This document shows positions 59,831 to 64,000 of a DNA stretch of 64,000 nt, piece after piece. Under the pieces are notes generated by a model. It was not told where the DNA came from, ran no database searches, and saw only the letters and a list, made by a program, of their open reading frames with translations. The position numbers were made by a program, and so were the translations under genes. The stretch lies in contig NZ_WVRE01000011.1 of the NCBI RefSeq assembly GCF_013111185.1, forward strand, positions 1 through 64,000. The letters are read 5' to 3'. Within the stretch, counting starts at the first letter, position 1; each line of letters opens with the position of its first letter. Origin of the DNA: Ruegeria sp. HKCCD7303 (GTDB taxonomy: Bacteria > Pseudomonadota > Alphaproteobacteria > Rhodobacterales > Rhodobacteraceae).

Positions 59831-59989
59831 ATGAAGAAATTCGAGTACCGAGACGTGCCTTTTTCGGAATGCGACGACGCCAGCGAGAAATTCGCAAAGC
59901 TGGGCAAAGAAGGTTGGGAAATGGTTGGTGTCGCACGTGCAGAATTTGGCATCGTGTGCTTCTTCAAACGCGAGCTGACCGATGGCTGA
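59831..59989 (+). CDS. DUF4177-like small protein
   Basis: 52 residues from ATG 59831 (AAGGAG upstream), beginning MKKFEYRDVPFSECDD and containing KLGKEGWEMVGVARAE and a FFKRE end, the pattern of DUF4177 proteins. Its stop overlaps the virD4 start, so it is part of the virB11-virD4 unit. Function unknown. Confidence 0.7.
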   Translation: MKKFEYRDVPFSECDDASEKFAKLGKEGWEMVGVARAEFGIVCFFKRELTDG

Positions 59990-61874
59990 GTTTCAGGATC
60001 TACCCAAAGGCAAGAAGGTCGCGATAGCCGGTACTATGGGCTTTATCGCTACCTCGGCTTGCGCGGTGTTGGTGGTCGGGCTGGCGCTCGAATACATCAA
60101 CACCAGAGGCTTTCGCGGGCTGGACATCTGGGCGATCCCAGAGAAGTTCATGGCACAGCCTGCAGAGACGCAGCAGATCATGGGTCTGGTGGCGGTGGTC
60201 GCAGTGGGTGTTTTGACCTTTGCATTTGTGGCGGCTGCGCTGCGTGGTCCCTCAACGAAATACGGTGATGCGACCTTTGCAAAGGCCCCTCAGCTCGTCC
60301 AGGAAGGCTATGCGTCGGTTCTGAAGCTCAAAGACAAATTGGATAGTGAAATCGTGTTTGCCAAATTTGGTGAGCCAAAGGACAAAAACGCGATCTACTA
60401 TAAGCCCGGCCCCGGTGTCCAAAAGCCGCACGCGATGTTCATTGCCCCGTCTGGTTCGGGCAAAACCAGCGGCTTTGTGATCCCGAATGTCCTGCGTTTC
60501 AATGGGTCTTGCGTCGTCCTGGACATCAAGGGCGAGATTTTCCAGACAACCGGCGCGCGTCGGGCAGCAATGGGCGATGAGGTTTTTGTGTTCGACCCCG
60601 AGAACCCCGACAAAAGCCACAGCTACAACCCTCTGCGCCGCGCAGCACGTGCCGACAATCTGGACCGGCGATGGGAAGAAGTGATTCAGGTTGCAACTCA
60701 GATGTTCGACACGCCCAGCTCGTCCGCGCAGGGCTTTATGGGTGGTGTTGAAGGCATGTTCTGCGCAATGGCGATGCTGGCGATCAAAAGAAAGCGGCCA
60801 TACATTTCCGAAGTCCTGCGCCTGGTCAAAACGACCAAGCAAAAGGACTATGAGAAAATGGCTGAAGAAGTTGGATATGCGCGAGCTGCAGATGAGTTTC
60901 TGAATCTTGCAGCCGAAGAATCCAAAATCCTGCGGTCAACGATTTCGGTTATGTTGAACTCCGGCCTGCAGCTCTGGCGCAACCCGTCGGTAGCAAGAGC
61001 CACGCAGGGCAATGACATCAACTTTGAAGATCTGCGTCGGCGCCCCAGCTCGATCTACTTTTCCGTGCCAGGGAAAAAGGTCAAAGAGTTCCGGACGCTC
61101 ATTCGCCTGTTCTTCCTCGATCTGGTGAACACCATCGAAACTGTTGAGCCGGGCGAAGATGAGCCGTTCAAGGTTTTGATGCTGCTCGATGAGTTCCAAC
61201 GCCTCGGCCATCTTGAGCGCGTTGTTGAAGCCTATGACACCATGCGATCGTTCGGGGGCAGGCTCGTGGTGATTTCGCAAACACTGTCGCGCCTACAGGA
61301 CATTTATGGGCACGAGGGTGTGCGGGCGATGCTGGCAAACGCTGGAACCCAGATGTTTGCCGCCTCAGAGGATTCCGAAGTACGCGAACATGTGTCCAGG
61401 TCCATCGGGGACAAAACGGTCATAAGCAAGTCGAAGTCTCGAGCACTCGGCAAGATGGAAATGGGCAGCATATCAGAGCGTGAAGAAGGCATTCGCCTGC
61501 TCCGGCCCGAACACGTTGGCCGATTGCCTGAAAATGAAGTTGTGCTGATCCGCGAAGGCAAGATGCCGGTGATTGCAAACAAGATCCGATACTTCGAAGA
61601 TCCCTATTTCATGCAGTTCCTTGGGGGTGATGCTCCAAAGATCAAAGGTACACATCTGGATCTTGCTGAAGAACAGGCCAGGGACACGGCAAAGGCTCTG
61701 GCGGATGCGAATCCGGCCCCTGCCCCGGTGAAAGAGGTTTCTGAAAAAGACCAGGAACTTCAGGCGGCATTTGATGCGCAGCGCACGGTCGCAAAGCGGA
61801 AAAGTCGGTCAGCGAAAGATATGGCGATGGAGAAAATGAAAGCCAAACGGGCTGAAAGTAGCGCCTTCACTTGA
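59982..61874 (+). CDS. virD4: VirD4 coupling protein
   Basis: 630 residues. Two N-terminal helices (about 13-37 and 65-88), Walker A FIAPSGSGKTSGFVIPN near residue 155, the region CVVLDIKGEIFQTTGARRAA, Walker B FKVLMLLDEFQRLGHLE, and RLVVISQTLSRLQDIYG. Brings the relaxase-DNA complex to the channel. No relaxase gene lies in the window. The charged C-terminus (about 560-630) is rich in Lys and Ala. Confidence 0.95.
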   Translation: MAEFQDLPKGKKVAIAGTMGFIATSACAVLVVGLALEYINTRGFRGLDIWAIPEKFMAQPAETQQIMGLVAVVAVGVLTFAFVAAALRGPSTKYGDATFAKAPQLVQEGYASVLKLKDKLDSEIVFAKFGEPKDKNAIYYKPGPGVQKPHAMFIAPSGSGKTSGFVIPNVLRFNGSCVVLDIKGEIFQTTGARRAAMGDEVFVFDPENPDKSHSYNPLRRAARADNLDRRWEEVIQVATQMFDTPSSSAQGFMGGVEGMFCAMAMLAIKRKRPYISEVLRLVKTTKQKDYEKMAEEVGYARAADEFLNLAAEESKILRSTISVMLNSGLQLWRNPSVARATQGNDINFEDLRRRPSSIYFSVPGKKVKEFRTLIRLFFLDLVNTIETVEPGEDEPFKVLMLLDEFQRLGHLERVVEAYDTMRSFGGRLVVISQTLSRLQDIYGHEGVRAMLANAGTQMFAASEDSEVREHVSRSIGDKTVISKSKSRALGKMEMGSISEREEGIRLLRPEHVGRLPENEVVLIREGKMPVIANKIRYFEDPYFMQFLGGDAPKIKGTHLDLAEEQARDTAKALADANPAPAPVKEVSEKDQELQAAFDAQRTVAKRKSRSAKDMAMEKMKAKRAESSAFT

Positions 61875-62088
61875 CGGGGGTAACAGGACGCGGCCGAACC
61901 GGACCTTACTTCAATATGCAGAGAACGGCAGGAGAGAGCCCTAACCTGCTCGTGCTGCGACTTACATATATGTCCGCTTCCGTGAAGCTTACTAGAATGG
62001 CGCATTGTCAGCTTTATGCCTGCTGAGAATTGTCGTCATAGTATCGACAGCAAAAACACTCATCAAAAACCAACAGATTGACGACAGA

Positions 62089-62634
62089 TCAAGGGAACCC
62101 CGCACGCATATAAACGATGATCTTCCAAAGGTCTTCTTCGCTCAGCGCTTCCTTGAAGGCTGGCATGTCTGTTCCGAAGCGTTCGCCGCCCTCGGAAATT
62201 GCCCAAAGAAGGTACTCGTCCCCCGACATCGGCATCTGAACGAACCATCGTAGGAGAGCGGGAGAGGGCGCGAGCGAACGTCCGGCTTCACCATCGCCCA
62301 AACCCTCAGCTCCATGACAGCTTGCGCAGTTTTCCGTATATAGCGTCTTGCCCTCCGAAACATTCTCGGGCGTTGCACGAATGGTGCTCCGAGCCCCGCG
62401 GTAGGCTGCGGGCACGTCCTCGTTCATATACGTCCAATGTCGTTGCATGCGCTGCTGCTGGCCAGGCCCCATATTGCCGTGCCCCCAACCACGCATGTGC
62501 TCAGACCTCATGTGGTTAGATCCCATTGGCCCGTGACCCCACCAATCTCCTCGTTGTTGTTGTGCGCAACCCACTGTAGCAATGGTGATAGACAGAACGC
62601 TTAAGGTAAGAGTGCGTAATCCAAGCTTCGTCAT
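62089..62634 (-). CDS. Met/His-rich cytochrome c
   Basis: 181 residues with a strong AAGGAGGAGAAG before the ATG. Signal sequence with a possible lipobox (ATVGCAQQQ), a Gly/Met/His-rich segment (MGSNHMRSEHMRGWGHGNMG) able to bind copper, then a cytochrome c domain with NCASCHGAEGLGDGEAGRSL and axial Met in GTDMPAFKEALSEED. Marks the return to metal-resistance genes after virD4. Likely a periplasmic redox protein with a metal-binding arm. Confidence 0.85.
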   Translation of the reverse strand: MTKLGLRTLTLSVLSITIATVGCAQQQRGDWWGHGPMGSNHMRSEHMRGWGHGNMGPGQQQRMQRHWTYMNEDVPAAYRGARSTIRATPENVSEGKTLYTENCASCHGAEGLGDGEAGRSLAPSPALLRWFVQMPMSGDEYLLWAISEGGERFGTDMPAFKEALSEEDLWKIIVYMRAGFP

Positions 62635-62672
62635 CTTCTCCTCCTTACTGTTTCCGCTCGATGAACGTCGCC

Positions 62673-63140
62673 TCAGGCCGCTTCGTAACTCTTGAACACC
62701 TCGGTGCTACCGTCCTTGAGGATCAAAAACACGTCGTAGGCCTCACGACGATCTTCCGGCCCCATCCCAGGGGAACCGTAGGGCATGCCAGGAACAGCAA
62801 GTCCAACAGCACTGGGTTGCTCCTCCAGCAGACGACGAATGTCTGCAACCGGCACATGCCCCTCGATCATATAGCCATCGATCTCGCCTGTGTGGCAGGA
62901 CATCATTTCTTCGGGAATGCCGTTGTCCAATTTGTGGCGGACAAGCTGTGTTCCAAAGCTGCGCTCCTCGGTAATGCGAAAGCCTTCCTGCCGCAGGATG
63001 TCGATCCAAACCTGGCAACAGCCGCAGTTCGGATCCTTGAGAACACGGACGGAAGGCGTGTCTTGCGCAAACGCGGCAAATGGTACTGTGCTGGCAAAGC
63101 CAGCGGCGTAAGTCAGTACTTGGCGGCGTTTCAGGTTCAT
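62673..63140 (-). CDS. DUF411 periplasmic metal-binding protein (second copy)
   Basis: 155 residues from the ATG at 63140. Signal sequence (LKRRQVLTYAAGFASTVPFA), then RVLKDPNCGCCQVWIDILRQ, MMSCHTGEIDGYMIEGHVPV and GLAVPGMPYGSPGMG. Clearly paralogous to the protein at 42546, with all metal-ligand candidates kept. It is followed by the cytochrome c gene on the same strand, 38 bp apart, so the two are probably one transcript. Confidence 0.88.
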   Translation of the reverse strand: MNLKRRQVLTYAAGFASTVPFAAFAQDTPSVRVLKDPNCGCCQVWIDILRQEGFRITEERSFGTQLVRHKLDNGIPEEMMSCHTGEIDGYMIEGHVPVADIRRLLEEQPSAVGLAVPGMPYGSPGMGPEDRREAYDVFLILKDGSTEVFKSYEAA

Positions 63141-63214
63141 GGCGAGAGTCCTTGGTATTTCCAACTAAATTGAGCCGATTTCGTATCATTCGAGATCAAA
63201 GGTCATAATCCACG

Positions 63215-63844
63215 TCAAACATGCTCATGTTCGCCAACTTCCCGACGCTCGGCGAGCGCTTGGCGCACGATCTGGAAAGCAGAGGAAAGAAACAACGTTG
63301 CCATGACCGCCGCAACAATCAGGTCAGGCCAACCGCTAGCTGTGCCCCAGACGCCTAAAGCTGCAAACATAACGGCCACATTGCCAATGGCGTCATTACG
63401 CGAACATAGCCAGACAGAGCGCACATTTGCATCGCCGTCCTTGTAACGGACGAGCAAGAGAACACTTGCGAGATTGGTCATAAGAGCGAAAAAGCCAACG
63501 ATGCCCATGATCTCGGCCTCCGGCACTCCGACATAGAACACCCGGTACACGGTCGATCCAAACACCCAAAGACCCATCAGCAGCAAGCTCACCCCTTTCG
63601 CCAGAGCGGCATTGGTGCGTGCACGGATTGAAGCCCCGATCACTGCCAGCGAGATACCGTAGGTCAAAGCATCCCCAAGGAAGTCTAGAGCGTCGGCCTG
63701 AAGTGCCTGAGACTTTGCATAGTGACCGGCAGTCATCTCGACGACGAACATCACCGCGTTCAGAGCAATGACAATCCACAGCCTCCTTTTGTAGTCGTCT
63801 GATACGCCGTCGAATTTGGCGTTGTGTCCGCAACATGCTGACAT
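63215..63844 (-). CDS. CDF-family cation efflux protein
   Basis: 209 residues: Cys-containing N-terminus (MSACCGHNAKFDGVSDDYKR), about six helices, and the CDF transport signature in helices 2 and 5 (QALQADALDFLGDALTYGIS; WLCSRNDAIGNVAVMF). It has almost no cytoplasmic C-terminal domain, as in the short CDF branch. Exports divalent cations such as Zn, Cd or Co from the cytoplasm. A MerR-type promoter precedes it. Confidence 0.88.
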   Translation of the reverse strand: MSACCGHNAKFDGVSDDYKRRLWIVIALNAVMFVVEMTAGHYAKSQALQADALDFLGDALTYGISLAVIGASIRARTNAALAKGVSLLLMGLWVFGSTVYRVFYVGVPEAEIMGIVGFFALMTNLASVLLLVRYKDGDANVRSVWLCSRNDAIGNVAVMFAALGVWGTASGWPDLIVAAVMATLFLSSAFQIVRQALAERREVGEHEHV

Positions 63845-63876
63845 TGGGAAGCCCTTTTTGTATCTGTCGTGACCAT

Positions 63877-63907
63877 AGTGTAGTGTCTCTAGTTACTAGA
63901 GGTTCAA
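63877..63907 (-). promoter_or_regulatory. MerR-type promoter for CDF transporter gene
   Basis: Minus strand: TTGAAC (63907-63902), a 19-bp spacer with the dyad CTCTAG-TA-ACTAGAG and -10 TACACT. The sequence suits a divalent-metal MerR/CadR/ZntR-like protein, presumably the one starting at 63919. Confidence 0.82.
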
Positions 63908-63918
63908 GAGGTATTTTC

Positions 63919-64000
63919 ATGTTTTCTATCGGGGAGCTTTCCAAGCGCACGAAGGTCAAAGTTCCGACTATCCGCTACTATGAGGAAATGGGCCTGCTTG
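63919..64000 (+). CDS. MerR-family regulator, N-terminal fragment at window edge
   Basis: The first 27 codons (MFSIGELSKRTKVKVPTIRY, then YEEMGLL) are the MerR winged-helix start; the rest lies outside the window. Divergent from the CDF gene across a MerR-type promoter, so probably its regulator. Metal specificity cannot be told without the cysteines. Confidence 0.85.
   Translation, partial: MFSIGELSKRTKVKVPTIRYYEEMGLL

Noticed and set aside
1..64000. CRISPR arrays, tRNA or rRNA genes, intact insertion sequences
   Set aside because: No regularly spaced repeats, cloverleaf-like or rRNA-like segments, or transposase frames were recognised on reading; a covariance-model and IS search would be needed to exclude them fully.

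Overview
The window looks like part of a large conjugative plasmid (or a plasmid-borne island) from a marine alphaproteobacterium of the Rhodobacteraceae (Roseobacter group). This rests on three things: a solitary RepC-type replication initiator with no repAB beside it, a VirB/VirD4 secretion system of the type these plasmids carry, and the general protein and codon character. No tRNA, rRNA, CRISPR array or complete transposon was seen. The taxonomic call is inference.

Layout. Position 1-565 holds the N-terminal part of a tyrosine recombinase running off the left edge. From 796 to about 43 kb there is a very large copper and heavy-metal resistance region. 1.4-12.6 kb: outer-membrane protein, ccmFGHI (cytochrome c haem ligation), a ferritin-like protein, ScsB, small lipoproteins, a DUF2933-like protein and two L,D-transpeptidases. 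12.6-17.6 kb: four c-type cytochromes, a multicopper oxidase and an ScsC-like thiol protein. 17.6-27.3 kb: copZ, copA, cueR, then cusB (with four fused CusF-like domains), cusA and cusF. 27.8-34.3 kb: a methyltransferase, an OmpR-type two-component system and a cluster of small Met/His-rich or membrane proteins with a YncE-like propeller. 34.4-39.2 kb: a second copper ATPase with tandem CxxC-type metal-binding N-domains, an APC permease, another DUF2933-like protein, tiny ORFs and a stand-alone Rieske protein. 39.5-44.3 kb: two further MerR units (MFS plus flippase-like protein; MerT plus GDCCVxC protein) and a DUF411 protein.

44.6-49.1 kb is the plasmid core: a LuxR-family regulator, RepC, a candidate counter-transcribed RNA, two unknown proteins and a secreted nuclease. 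49.6-61.9 kb is a virB1-virB11/virD4 operon with two unusual points: VirB10 is encoded as two separate proteins, and several small genes are interleaved. 62.1-64 kb returns to metal resistance: a Met/His-rich cytochrome c, a second DUF411 protein, a CDF transporter and the start of another MerR gene.

How it fits together. Seven promoters between 2.6 and 18 kb share a TTGACC -35 box followed by a dyad of the TTCCAGCGCTGGAA type with MerR-like 19-bp spacing, and one CueR-like regulator lies in the copA operon. I infer one copper-responsive regulon that couples Cu(I) export and oxidation to repair or replacement of envelope parts that copper damages: cytochrome c haem ligation (ccmFGHI), disulfide isomerisation (ScsB/ScsC), cell-wall cross-linking (L,D-transpeptidases) and perhaps the Rieske protein. 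The copper-inducible cytochrome c maturation arm is the most novel-looking system here.
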